NCBI RefSeq assembly: GCF_016411865.1
Contig: NZ_JAEKJA010000007.1
Location: 62,001 to 126,000, forward strand
Length of the DNA: 64,000 bases
Origin: Acuticoccus mangrovi
GTDB lineage: Bacteria > Pseudomonadota > Alphaproteobacteria > Rhizobiales > Amorphaceae
Reading direction: 5' to 3'
In this document: piece by piece, positions 53,262 through 61,636 of the stretch
Layout: each line of letters opens with the position of its first letter
How positions within the stretch are numbered: the stretch's first letter is position 1
Made by a program: the position numbers and the translations under genes
Notes under the pieces: generated by a model
What the model was told of the DNA's origin: nothing
Database searches by the model: none
Seen by the model: only the letters and a program-made list of their open reading frames with translations

Positions 53262-54044
53262 ATGTATCGCTGGTTGAAAGCACTTCCAATCCTGGTGCTG
53301 TGGGCTGGGTCGGCGGCCGCTGCCGATCTCACGCCGCCGGCACCGGAGCCGCCCGCGCCGGAGGTGTTCGACAGCCGGTGGAGCGTCGCCGGAGGCGCAT
53401 ATCTGTGGGCCGCGAGCCTCGATGGTCGGGTGGGCGCGGGCTCCGTCGGCCCCGGCGACGTGCACGCGAGCTTCGGCGACATCTTCAAGAACCTCGACAT
53501 GGCGTTCATGGCCGCCGGCGAGGTGCGCTACGACCGGTTCGGCGTGTTCGCCGACCTCGTCTATACGCGCGTCTCCGCCGACGGCACCGATCCCGGTAGC
53601 GGCATCTACCTGAAGGCGACCAACAGCGTGGTGGTCGGCACGCTGCTCGGCGAGGCGCGGGTCTTCGAGCAGGGCAAGACGTCGGCCGACGTGATGGCCG
53701 GCGCCCGCCTGTGGAGCGTCTCGGCCAAGCTGACCGGCACGCCGCCCGGCGGCCCGAGCCAGAGCGTCTCCGGCGACGAGGTGTGGGTCGATCCGATGGT
53801 CGGCGTGAAGGGCCAGCTCCAGGGGAACTCGCCCTGGTACGTCATGGGCTGGGCGATGATCGGCGGCTTCGGCGTCAGCGCCGACCTCGACTGGGACGTG
53901 ATGGGTGGCGTCGGCTACCGCGTCACCGACCACATCTCGCTCCTCGCCGGCTACCGCGCGCTCGGCGTCGACTATTCGCACGGCAACTTCACCTACGACG
54001 TGGTCGAGCACGGCCCTGTCGTTAGTGCGGTGCTGCGCTTCTGA
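53262..54044 (+). CDS. Outer-membrane beta-barrel protein
   Basis: A 260-residue protein with signal peptide (ALPILVLWAGSAAAAD), a Pro-rich linker (PPAPEPPAPE) and eight or so amphipathic strands with Gly/aromatic alternation (WSVAGGAYLWAASL, VFADLVYTRVS, GWAMIGGFGV, LLAGYRALGVDYS), ending in Phe as needed for Bam insertion. It resembles small OmpA/OmpW-like barrels annotated as OM proteins beside arylsulfatases. ATG 53262 has GGAAGGA upstream; the GTG at 53241 is not needed. Probably a diffusion pore or surface protein for the module. Confidence 0.8.
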   Translation: MYRWLKALPILVLWAGSAAAADLTPPAPEPPAPEVFDSRWSVAGGAYLWAASLDGRVGAGSVGPGDVHASFGDIFKNLDMAFMAAGEVRYDRFGVFADLVYTRVSADGTDPGSGIYLKATNSVVVGTLLGEARVFEQGKTSADVMAGARLWSVSAKLTGTPPGGPSQSVSGDEVWVDPMVGVKGQLQGNSPWYVMGWAMIGGFGVSADLDWDVMGGVGYRVTDHISLLAGYRALGVDYSHGNFTYDVVEHGPVVSAVLRF

Positions 54045-54089
54045 GGCAGGAGACGCCGGCAGCCACTGTCGGCCCCGAGCGTAGTGGAG

Positions 54090-54114
54090 CATGCCGGCCG
54101 CGACGGCCGGCATG
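54090..54114 (+). terminator. Strong 10-bp hairpin after the first outer-membrane protein gene
   Basis: catgccggcc/ggccggcatg is a perfect stem with a 5-nt loop, followed by a T-containing tract (ggggtttgttgtgtg). This is the best intrinsic-terminator candidate of the module and separates it from the next barrel gene. Confidence 0.6.
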
Positions 54115-54177
54115 AGGGGTTTGTTGTGTGTCGGCGGCCGGTCAGCGCGCGGCGCGATCGCCACGGGGGGGATGACA

Positions 54178-54990
54178 ATGAGCGTTGCTGCAATGGCCGG
54201 GCGGACGGGACGTCGATGGGCGAGGGCGGTCCTCGCCGTCGGAGCGCTGCTGACGGTATCGGCCGCCGCGGCGCAGGACGCCGACGAGCTCGCCAAGAAG
54301 CTCTCCAACCCCGTCGCCAGCCTCATCAGTGTGCCGTTTCAGTACAACATCGACTTCGGCCTCGGGCCGGACGGCGACGGCGTCAACCAGACGCTGAACA
54401 TCCAGCCGGTCCTGCCGATCAGCCTCAACGAGGACTGGAACCTGATCTCCCGCACCATCGTCCCGGTGCGCTGGGTGACGGACGTCTACGCCCGCGACGT
54501 GTTCGGCCTCGGCGACACCACGCAGAGCTTCTTCCTCTCGCCCAAGGCGCCCGGACCGGGCGGCCTGATCTGGGGCCTCGGGCCGGTGATCTACCTGCCG
54601 ACGGCGACGGACAAGCTCCTCGGCACCGGTCAGGTCGGTCTCGGCCCCACCGGCGTGGCGCTGCTGCAGGAGGGGGCGTGGACGATCGGCACGCTCGCGA
54701 ACCACATCTGGAGCCTCGACGACAACACCGAGGTGAACTCCACCTTCGTCCAGCCCTTCCTCTCCTACGCCTTCGGCCACGGTCAGACGCTGACGCTGAA
54801 CTCCGAAACGACGTTCGACTGGAACTCGGATCAGGCGACCGTGCCGATCAACGTCATGTACACCAAGGTGTTCTCCGCCGGGCAGCAGCCGATGAGCTTC
54901 CAGCTCGGCGGCCGCGTCTACGCCAACCGGCCGAAGGACGGTCCGGACTGGGGCGTGCGCGCGACGATGACGCTGCTCTTCCCGAAGTAG
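54178..54990 (+). CDS. Outer-membrane channel-like protein (phenol-degradation MetA-like, often called neuromedin U)
   Basis: About 270 residues with a signal peptide (AVLAVGALLTVSAAAAQ) and a beta-barrel body: SNPVASLISVPFQYNIDFG, LNIQPVLPISLNEDWNLISRTIVPV, TQSFFLSPKAPG, LGTGQVGLGPTGVAL and the ending ATMTLLFPK. This family is thought to form outer-membrane channels for hydrophobic or aromatic compounds and is commonly near sulfatases. A GGGGGG run lies six bases before ATG 54178; ATG 54172 is an alternative. It ends 4 bp before the convergent glutamine synthetase-like gene. Confidence 0.8.
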   Translation: MSVAAMAGRTGRRWARAVLAVGALLTVSAAAAQDADELAKKLSNPVASLISVPFQYNIDFGLGPDGDGVNQTLNIQPVLPISLNEDWNLISRTIVPVRWVTDVYARDVFGLGDTTQSFFLSPKAPGPGGLIWGLGPVIYLPTATDKLLGTGQVGLGPTGVALLQEGAWTIGTLANHIWSLDDNTEVNSTFVQPFLSYAFGHGQTLTLNSETTFDWNSDQATVPINVMYTKVFSAGQQPMSFQLGGRVYANRPKDGPDWGVRATMTLLFPK

Positions 54991-54994
54991 CGCC

Positions 54995-56395
54995 TCAGAG
55001 GAACTCCACCATCCGCGCCCGCTCGCCGGCGTCGACGGCGTAGAAGTCGCGGTCCCACTCCTTGAGCTTCCAGTCGAGGAAGATGCCGGCCATCTCCTCG
55101 CCGAGCGTCGCCGGCACCAAGGGGTCGGTCTCGAACGCCTGGAGCGCCTCGAGGAGGGTGCGCGGCAGCCGCATCACGCTGCCGCCGCCCGCGAGCGCGA
55201 TCCGGCCGGTGGCCGAGGGGGCGCCGAGCTTCAGATAGAGGTTGTCGTTCATCGGCGCGCCCGGGTCGGCCGCCGCGGCGACGCCCTCGAGACCTGCCGC
55301 CAGCGACAGCGCCGCCCCGAGATAGAAGTTGCAGGCAATGTCCGGCGCGCGGTTCTCCACGCACGGCCGGTTCATCGGCAGGCGCAGCATCGCCGAGCGG
55401 TTGTTCTTGCCGTAGGCGGTGAGAACGGGCGCCCAGCTCATGTCGGCCATCTGCCCCTGGGCGACGAGCCCCTTATAGGAGTTGTGGGTGGGGCAGGTGA
55501 CGGCCGTCAGCGCCGGAGCGTGCGCCAGGAGACCCGCCACGAAGTGATAGCCGATGTCGGGGAAGGGGATGCCGTGGCGCCCCGCGAGCCCGGCCGCATC
55601 GCCGTCGCCGGCGAAGAGATTGTCGCCGGTCTCGGGACGATAGAGCGACATGTTGAAGTGGGCGCCGGAGCGGAAGTCGCTCGAGAAGGGCTTCGGCATG
55701 AAGCTCGCGACGAGGCCCATCTCCTGGGCGATCGCCTTCGCCATGTAGCGGAAGAAGATCAGCCGGTCGCACATCGTCAGCGCGTCGGCGTAGGCGAAGT
55801 CGAGCTCGTGCTGGCCCTGCCCGCCCTCCGCGTCGAACGAGTAGACGTCCCAGCCGAGGGCGTTCATCGCCTCCACCATGCGGTCGAGGAAGGGCATCGA
55901 CTGCATGATCTGATGCACGTCGTAGCCGGGGCAGAGGCCGAGATGCTGGCGTTCCTGCACGCCGGTGACGTCGTCCCCCGTGCGGCGGAACACGTAGAAC
56001 TCCGTCTCCACGCCGAGGTTCATGCCGTAACCCGCCGCCCGCGCCGCCGCGAGGGTGCGCTTCAAGATGGTGCGGCTGCAGTTGGGGTAGGGCGCGCCGT
56101 GGAAGGTGAGGTCGCCGGCGAACCAGGCGAAGCGGGTGTCCCACGGCAGGATCATCAGGCTGTCGAGGTCGGGGACGACGGCGCACTCGTCCTTCTCCGG
56201 CCCGATCAGCCCCATCCCCTCCATGGCGCCGACGGTGAAGAGCTCCGAGCCGGCGCACATGTTCTCGAAGTGGGACAGCGGTACCGCCTTCGCCTTGGGC
56301 ACGCCGTGGATGTCGACATAGGTCGCGAGGCAATATTTCACCCCCGCGTCCTGAAGCGTGCGGCGGACGTCGGCGACGCGGCGGGGGTCGTTCAT
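54995..56395 (-). CDS. glnT: Type III glutamine synthetase/gamma-glutamylmethylamide synthetase-like ligase
   Basis: A 466-residue ATP-dependent ligase joining glutamate to an amine. Metal and glutamate ligands can be seen: Glu130/Glu132 (VETEFYVF), Glu190 and Glu197 (AEGGQGQHELDF), His246 (SGAHFNMS), and the late RxExR-like VENRAPDIACNFYLGAA. The GAHFNMS and NSYKGL segments place it in the GlnT/GMAS branch, not GlnA; GMAS makes gamma-glutamylmethylamide from methylamine. It is divergent from a creatininase gene by 126 bp, and close to the importer operon, suggesting glutamylation of a small amine released from the imported compound. Confidence 0.85.
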   Translation of the reverse strand: MNDPRRVADVRRTLQDAGVKYCLATYVDIHGVPKAKAVPLSHFENMCAGSELFTVGAMEGMGLIGPEKDECAVVPDLDSLMILPWDTRFAWFAGDLTFHGAPYPNCSRTILKRTLAAARAAGYGMNLGVETEFYVFRRTGDDVTGVQERQHLGLCPGYDVHQIMQSMPFLDRMVEAMNALGWDVYSFDAEGGQGQHELDFAYADALTMCDRLIFFRYMAKAIAQEMGLVASFMPKPFSSDFRSGAHFNMSLYRPETGDNLFAGDGDAAGLAGRHGIPFPDIGYHFVAGLLAHAPALTAVTCPTHNSYKGLVAQGQMADMSWAPVLTAYGKNNRSAMLRLPMNRPCVENRAPDIACNFYLGAALSLAAGLEGVAAAADPGAPMNDNLYLKLGAPSATGRIALAGGGSVMRLPRTLLEALQAFETDPLVPATLGEEMAGIFLDWKLKEWDRDFYAVDAGERARMVEFL

Positions 56396-56521
56396 CGGAA
56401 GCCTCGGTGGATCGATCGCGGTTCGCCGCCTCGAAGCAATGTCGAGGCCAGCCCGTCGCGATCACCGGCGGTTTCATGGCACGCGCGTTGCAACGCGTGC
56501 GAAGCATCGGCGGAGGGACGG
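56396..56521. promoter_or_regulatory. Divergent spacer between ligase and creatininase genes
   Basis: This 126-bp head-to-head spacer must drive the ligase leftwards and the creatininase-importer operon rightwards. It contains the palindromic gcacgcgttgcaacgcgtgc at 56480-56499 (perfect 10-bp half-sites), a strong candidate operator about 20 bp before the creatininase start, and the GGAGGG ribosome site at 56511. Confidence 0.6.
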
Positions 56522-57283
56522 ATGGCGCGCTGGGACTTGATGACGAGCGAGGAGATCGGTGCGATGATCGCGAAAGGCCGCGATCTCGCGATCCTGCCCG
56601 TCGGGGCCACGGAGCAGCACGGCCCGCACCTCGCCGCCGGCTGCGACACGATCTCGGCCGAGACGCTCGCGACCCTCGCCGCCGAGAAGGCCGACGTGTT
56701 CGTGCTGCCCGGCCTCGCTTACGGCTGCTCGCTCGGCCACACCGCGAAGTGGCCCGGCACCTTCTCGCTGCATCCCACCACGCTCACCCAGGTCGCGGTG
56801 GAGGTCGGCCGCTGGGCGGCGGCGAACGGGTTGAAGAAGCTGCTCTTCCTGTCCGGCCACGGCACCAACGACGCGCCGCTGAGGAGCGCCATCCTCCAGC
56901 TGCGCTACGAGTTCGCGCACGTGCGCTTCGCCACCATGGGCCTGTGGGACATCTCCCCCCGCGTCGGCGCGCTCTATTGGCGCGACGGGGCCGACATCCA
57001 CGCCAACCGCGGCGAGACCTCGATCCTCCTCCACCTGCGCCCGGAGATGGTGCGCATGGAGCACGCCTTCGACGTGCCGGACGTGACCCCTGGAACGCAC
57101 TTCTCCTACGCGATGCCCGCCACCACGCCGACCGGCGTCGTCGGTGCCCCCTCCGAGGCGAGCGCCGAGGATGGGGCGATGATGGTGGAGACCATCGTCA
57201 CCGATCTCGCCGAATGGCTGACCGAAGCGCTCGCGGAAGACTGGCCCGCAGTGCCGCCGGGGCCGGGCGATGCCACCCATTAG
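56522..57283 (+). CDS. Creatininase-family amidohydrolase (paralogue 2)
   Basis: A 253-residue member of the family with Glu31, His33 (TEQHGPHL), Asp42 (GCD), His113 (SGHGTN) and Glu165 (HANRGETS). Like paralogue 1 it lacks the Glu of NGHYEN, having Thr, so the second metal site differs from that of creatininase. Start ATG 56522 has GGAGGG. It lies 22 bp before the importer binding-protein gene and so probably cleaves the imported amide or a later intermediate. Confidence 0.87.
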   Translation: MARWDLMTSEEIGAMIAKGRDLAILPVGATEQHGPHLAAGCDTISAETLATLAAEKADVFVLPGLAYGCSLGHTAKWPGTFSLHPTTLTQVAVEVGRWAAANGLKKLLFLSGHGTNDAPLRSAILQLRYEFAHVRFATMGLWDISPRVGALYWRDGADIHANRGETSILLHLRPEMVRMEHAFDVPDVTPGTHFSYAMPATTPTGVVGAPSEASAEDGAMMVETIVTDLAEWLTEALAEDWPAVPPGPGDATH

Positions 57284-57305
57284 TTCACCAACGAGGTTGC
57301 CCCCC

Positions 57306-58373
57306 ATGAAGCGACTGATCATCGCGCTCGCCGCCGGCGCCGCGCTCCTCACCGCCCCGGTTGCGGGCGCCCTGGCGCAGGAGAAGACCTATAGGGTCGG
57401 CTACAACATCTATGTCGGCTTCATGCCCTACGGCTGGATGGCCGAGACCGGCATCCTCGACAAGTGGGCCGAGAAGTACGGCGTCAAGATCGAGATGATC
57501 CAGGTGAACGACTATGTCGGCGGCATCAACCAGTTCGTCGCCGGCGACCTCGACGCGATGGCCGTCGCCTCCATGGACGGGCTGACCATCCCCGCCGCCG
57601 GCGGTGTCGACACCACCATCGCCCTCGTCGGCGACTACTCCAACGGCAACGACGGCATCCTGTCGAAGACGCTCGACAGCGTCACCGCCCTCAAGGGCGA
57701 GACGATCCACCTCTTCGAGCTCACCGTGTCGCACTATCTCCTGTCGCGCGCGCTCGAGGAGAACGGCCTCTCCCTGCGCGACGTCAACACGGTGAACATC
57801 ACCGACGCCGACATCGCCCCCGCCTATATCGGCTCCGACGAGGTGAAGCACGCGGTCGCCTGGAACCCGATGCTCCTCGCCATGAAGAACGGCGTCGAGG
57901 GCTCCACCATGGTGTTCGATTCCTCCTCGACCCCCGAGGAGATCGTCGACGTGATGCTGTTCCACACCGAGACGGTGGACGAGGACCCGGCCTTCATCAA
58001 GGCGGTGGTCGGCGCCTGGTACGAGGCGATGGAGATCATGTCGGGCGGCGACGACGCGGCCGAGAAGATGATCGCCGAGCTCGCCGACATGTCGGGCGGC
58101 TCGGTGGAGGACTACAAGGCCCAGCTCGATTCCACCAAGATGTACTATACGCCCGCCGAGGCGCTCGAGTTCATGACCTCCGACCAGCACAAGACCACCT
58201 GGGACTTCGTGCGCAAGTTCTCCTTCGAGGTCGGCCTCTTCGGCGAGAGCGCGCCGGACGAGAACTTCGTCGGCATCGAGTTCCCCGACGGCTCCGTGCT
58301 CGGCGACGAGAACAATGTGAAGCTTCGCATCAACTCGACGTTCACCAAGATGGCCGTCGACGGCGAGCTCTGA
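57306..58373 (+). CDS. Substrate-binding protein of urea-carboxylase-associated type ABC importer
   Basis: A 355-residue exported protein (signal IIALAAGAALLTAPVAGALAQ). The mature part starts YRVGYNIYVGFMPYGWMAETG, with IEMIQVNDYVGGINQFVAGDLDAMAV and ALVGDYSNGNDGI, matching the binding proteins encoded next to urea (now guanidine) carboxylases rather than nitrate or taurine ones. It should capture a small cationic or urea-like molecule. ATG 57306 lies 22 bp after the creatininase gene, in the same operon. Confidence 0.85.
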   Translation: MKRLIIALAAGAALLTAPVAGALAQEKTYRVGYNIYVGFMPYGWMAETGILDKWAEKYGVKIEMIQVNDYVGGINQFVAGDLDAMAVASMDGLTIPAAGGVDTTIALVGDYSNGNDGILSKTLDSVTALKGETIHLFELTVSHYLLSRALEENGLSLRDVNTVNITDADIAPAYIGSDEVKHAVAWNPMLLAMKNGVEGSTMVFDSSSTPEEIVDVMLFHTETVDEDPAFIKAVVGAWYEAMEIMSGGDDAAEKMIAELADMSGGSVEDYKAQLDSTKMYYTPAEALEFMTSDQHKTTWDFVRKFSFEVGLFGESAPDENFVGIEFPDGSVLGDENNVKLRINSTFTKMAVDGEL

Positions 58374-58433
58374 TCCGTCCCGGCTCCGGCGTGCCGGGGC
58401 CGGTCCCTCTCGCGGAGTAGCGCGGCAGGCACC

Positions 58434-59255
58434 ATGAAACGCGCCATCAACTACGTTCCGTCCCGCCCGTCCGCGATCCTCCTCGCGCTGCTGCCGTTCG
58501 CGCTGGTCCTCGTGATCTACGCCATCGGCTCGGAGGTGCGGCTCGCCGACAATCCGTCCGACAAGCTGATGCCGTCCTTCGGCACCTTCGCCGACGCCAT
58601 CGATCGGCTCGCCTTCCAGGAGAATCGGCGCACCGGCGAGTACGTCTTCTGGACCGACACGGCGATCAGCCTGCAGCGGATCTTCGTCGGCCTCGCCATC
58701 TCCACGGTGCTGTGCATCGTGGTCGGCATCCCGGTCGGCTTCCTGCCCTACCTGCGGAGCGCGTTCGGGGCGTTCATCTCCGCCTTCTCGCTGATCCCGC
58801 CGCTCGCGGTGCTGCCGATCCTCTTCATCATCTTCGGCCTCGGCGAAACCTCCAAGATCGTCCTCATCGTGTTCGGCGTCGCCCCCTTCCTCGCCCGCGA
58901 CGTCGCGCTCACCGTGGCGCAGATCCCGCGCGAGCAGATCGTCAAGGCGCAGACGCTCGGCGCCTCCACCTGGCAGATGATGACGCTCGTCGTCTTTCCG
59001 CAGGTGCTGCCGCGCCTCTTCGATTCGCTGCGCCTCTCCCTCGGCGCGACCTGGCTCTTCCTCATCGCGGCGGAGGCGATCGCGTCGGAGGGCGGGCTCG
59101 GCTACCGCATCTTCCTCGTCCGCCGCTATCTGTCGATGGACGTGATCCTGCCCTACGTCGCCTGGATCACCTTGCTGGCTTTCCTGATGGACTACGGGCT
59201 GGTGCTCGCCTCGCGCGCCTCCTCCCGCTGGTACCACATCGGTCGGGGCGCCTGA
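58434..59255 (+). CDS. ABC transporter permease of the urea-carboxylase-associated type
   Basis: A 273-residue membrane protein with six spans. The long loop after span 1 (SDKLMPSFGTFADAI, RRTGEYVFWTDTAISLQRIFVG) and EAA motif region KAQTLGASTWQMMTLVVFPQVLPRLFDSLR are shared by permeases of this group. Its TGA overlaps the ATPase ATG (TGATG). It forms the channel for the binding protein at 57306. Confidence 0.9.
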   Translation: MKRAINYVPSRPSAILLALLPFALVLVIYAIGSEVRLADNPSDKLMPSFGTFADAIDRLAFQENRRTGEYVFWTDTAISLQRIFVGLAISTVLCIVVGIPVGFLPYLRSAFGAFISAFSLIPPLAVLPILFIIFGLGETSKIVLIVFGVAPFLARDVALTVAQIPREQIVKAQTLGASTWQMMTLVVFPQVLPRLFDSLRLSLGATWLFLIAAEAIASEGGLGYRIFLVRRYLSMDVILPYVAWITLLAFLMDYGLVLASRASSRWYHIGRGA

Positions 59256-60121
59256 TGACCCACATCGCGATCCGCCACCTCACCAAGGAATACGGCGCGG
59301 CCACCATTCTCGACAACGTGTCGGTGGAGCTGCCCGACCACGAGTTCTGCGTGGTGCTCGGCCCGTCCGGCGCCGGCAAGACCACGCTCCTGCGCATCCT
59401 CCTGTCGCAGGAGGCGGCGACGCGCGGGGAGGTGCTGATCGACGGCAAGCCCATCGACTCCGAGCCTCAGCCCGACCGCGGCGTCGTCTTCCAGCGCTAC
59501 TCGGTGTTTCCGCACAAGACGGTGCTCGCCAACGTCATGATGGGGCCGCAGCTCGCCGCCGCGCCGGTGACGGGGCGGATGTGGGGGCAGAAGCGCCGGG
59601 CGCTGCGCGAGCGGGCGCTGGCGCTCCTCGACGAGGTGGGCCTCGCCGCCCATCTCGACAAATATCCGACGCAGCTGTCCGGCGGCATGCAGCAGCGCCT
59701 CGCCATCGCCCAGGCGCTCATCATGGAGCCCAAGGTGCTGCTTCTCGACGAGCCTTTCGGCGCGCTCGACCAGTCCACCAAGAAGGCGATGCATCGCCTC
59801 ATCCTCGACCTCTGGCAGAAGAACAAGATGACCATCGTGATGGTCACCCACGACATCCAGGAGGCGTTCACCCTCGGCACGCGCATCCTGATGGTCGACA
59901 AGCGCCGCCGCGATCCGCAGGCACCGGAGGCCTACGGCTCGACGATCACCGAGGACATCCGCCTCGACCCCGCCAAGAAGCCGCCGCTCTCGGTGGTGGA
60001 GGGCGAGGGCGACGGGGAGGACGCCCACTCCATGCGCGCGATCTTCGCGCAGTGGCGTGCCCGGGCCGGCGACGCCGTGATATCCGACGAGGTCGCGGAG
60101 GGGCTGAAGGCGGTCGTTTGA
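59255..60121 (+). CDS. ABC transporter ATPase of the urea-carboxylase-associated type
   Basis: A 288-residue ATPase: Walker A GPSGAGKTT at 36-44, Q-loop VVFQRYSVFPHKTVLANV, signature LSGGMQQRLAIAQAL, Walker B LLLDEPFGALDQ and VTHDIQE. The C-terminal 60-residue extension with GSTITEDIRLDPAKKPPLS is typical of this subgroup. TGATG overlaps link it to the permease before and the dehydrogenase after, so importer and enzymes are made together. Confidence 0.92.
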   Translation: MTHIAIRHLTKEYGAATILDNVSVELPDHEFCVVLGPSGAGKTTLLRILLSQEAATRGEVLIDGKPIDSEPQPDRGVVFQRYSVFPHKTVLANVMMGPQLAAAPVTGRMWGQKRRALRERALALLDEVGLAAHLDKYPTQLSGGMQQRLAIAQALIMEPKVLLLDEPFGALDQSTKKAMHRLILDLWQKNKMTIVMVTHDIQEAFTLGTRILMVDKRRRDPQAPEAYGSTITEDIRLDPAKKPPLSVVEGEGDGEDAHSMRAIFAQWRARAGDAVISDEVAEGLKAVV

Positions 60122-60840
60122 TGGAATTGACGGGAGTGCGCGCCCTCGTGACGGGGGGCGCTCGAGGGATCGGCGCGGCGATCGTGCGCGAGCTCGCCGC
60201 ACGCGGAGCGCGCGTCGCGGCGGTCGACATCGACTTCGACGGCACGCAGACCATGGCGCGCCGTACCGACATGACCGACGAGGCCGACGTGGTCGGCGCC
60301 GTCGCCTGGGCCGCCGACATCCTCGGCGGGCTCGACGTGCTCGTGAACAACGCCGGCATCGTCATCGAAAAGCCGCTGCTCGACACCACCGCGGCCGACT
60401 TCGACCGGGTGATCGCGGTGAACCTCCGGGGCGTCTTCCTCGCCGGGCGCGAGGCCGCGCGCCACTTCGTGACCCGGCCCGCGGGCACCTCGCCCGGGCG
60501 CATCATCAACATCGCCTCCGAGCTCGCCCATCTCGGCCGGTCCGAATATTCGCCCTATTGCGCCTCCAAGGGCGGCGTCATCAGCCTCACGCGCTCCTGG
60601 GCGCGCGAGCTCGCGCCGCGCGTGCTCGTCAACGCCGTCGCCCCCGGCCCGACGGACACCGACATGCTGCGCCGCGAGCGCCAATATGCCGAGCTGAAGG
60701 CGACGGCGGAGGGCATCCCGCTCGCCCGCCTCGGCGAGGCTGGCGACATCGCCCGCGCCGTCGCCTTTCTCGCCAGCGCCGATTCCGCCTTCATGACGGG
60801 CTCCGTCGTGGACGTGAACGGCGGCGCCGCCATGTATTGA
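60121..60840 (+). CDS. Short-chain dehydrogenase/reductase (SDR 1)
   Basis: A 239-residue classical SDR. NAD(P)-binding TGGARGIG at 11-18, NNAG at 77-80, catalytic Ser133, Tyr146 and Lys150 (SEYSPYCASK). The acidic Asp36 in VDID after the second strand favours NAD+, so oxidation of an alcohol is likely. The ending FMTGSVVDVNGG is standard. Directly coupled to the ATPase gene. The substrate is not known; possibly a hydroxylated intermediate of the catabolic pathway. Confidence 0.9.
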   Translation: MELTGVRALVTGGARGIGAAIVRELAARGARVAAVDIDFDGTQTMARRTDMTDEADVVGAVAWAADILGGLDVLVNNAGIVIEKPLLDTTAADFDRVIAVNLRGVFLAGREAARHFVTRPAGTSPGRIINIASELAHLGRSEYSPYCASKGGVISLTRSWARELAPRVLVNAVAPGPTDTDMLRRERQYAELKATAEGIPLARLGEAGDIARAVAFLASADSAFMTGSVVDVNGGAAMY

Positions 60841-60851
60841 GGGAGGGGCCG

Positions 60852-61625
60852 ATGGTCATGCTGCCGGGGATCGCCGACAAGGCCACGCTGGTGACGGGGT
60901 CGAGCCGCGGCATCGGCTACGCCGTCGCCGAGGCCTTCGTCACGGCCGGCGCCAAGGTCACCCTGCTCGCCGAGACGCAGGAGGTGGTGGACGCCGCCCG
61001 GCGCCTGGAGGAGGCCCACGGCACCGACGTCGGCTCCATCGTCTGCGACGTGCGCGAGGCGGCGAGCGTCGCCGGCGCGCTGCGCCGCTTCGGCCCGCTC
61101 GACATCCTCGTCAACAATGCGGGCCTCGAGCGCGAGACGCGGCTCGACGACCCCTCCGCCGTCGCCATGGTGTCCACCATCATGGACATCAACGTGACCG
61201 GGATGTTCCGCGTCACCCACGCCATGCTGCCGATGATGAAGCCCGGCGGGGTGATCGTGAACACCGCCTCCGAATGGGGCCGCTACGCGCCGGGCGGCTA
61301 CTCCGCCTACGCCGCCTCCAAGCACGCCGTCATCGGCCTCACCCGCTCCTGGTCGCGCGAGCTCGCCGAAAGCGGCATCCGCGTCAACGCGGTGTGCCCC
61401 GGCTGGGTCGGCACCGAGCCGGCGATGCGCACGCTGCGCACGATGGCCGAGCGGCGCGGCGTCACCGAGGCGGAGATGACCGCCGAGATCGAGGCCGGGC
61501 AGGACATCAAGGGCGTGATGGAGCCCGCCGACGTCGCCGGCCTCTACCTGTTCCTCGCGAGCGATCTCGCCGCCAACATCACCGGCCAGGCGGTCCATGT
61601 GGACCGCGGCAAGTTCCAGGCCTGA
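60852..61625 (+). CDS. Short-chain dehydrogenase/reductase (SDR 2)
   Basis: A 257-residue classical SDR with TGSSRGIG at 15-22, NNAG at 88-91 and catalytic Ser140, Tyr153, Lys157 (YSAYAASK). No acidic residue follows the second strand (LLAETQ), so cofactor preference is unclear. It follows SDR 1 by 11 bp and precedes the DUF1989 gene by 11 bp. Two different SDRs in one short operon suggest two successive redox steps or one heteromeric enzyme. Confidence 0.88.
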   Translation: MVMLPGIADKATLVTGSSRGIGYAVAEAFVTAGAKVTLLAETQEVVDAARRLEEAHGTDVGSIVCDVREAASVAGALRRFGPLDILVNNAGLERETRLDDPSAVAMVSTIMDINVTGMFRVTHAMLPMMKPGGVIVNTASEWGRYAPGGYSAYAASKHAVIGLTRSWSRELAESGIRVNAVCPGWVGTEPAMRTLRTMAERRGVTEAEMTAEIEAGQDIKGVMEPADVAGLYLFLASDLAANITGQAVHVDRGKFQA

Positions 61626-61636
61626 AGGAGAACGAT

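Noticed and set aside
57285-59237. Minus-strand 650-codon frame across the importer genes
   Set aside because: It spans three separate plus-strand genes and their spacers, has low-complexity charged sequence, and no ribosome site.
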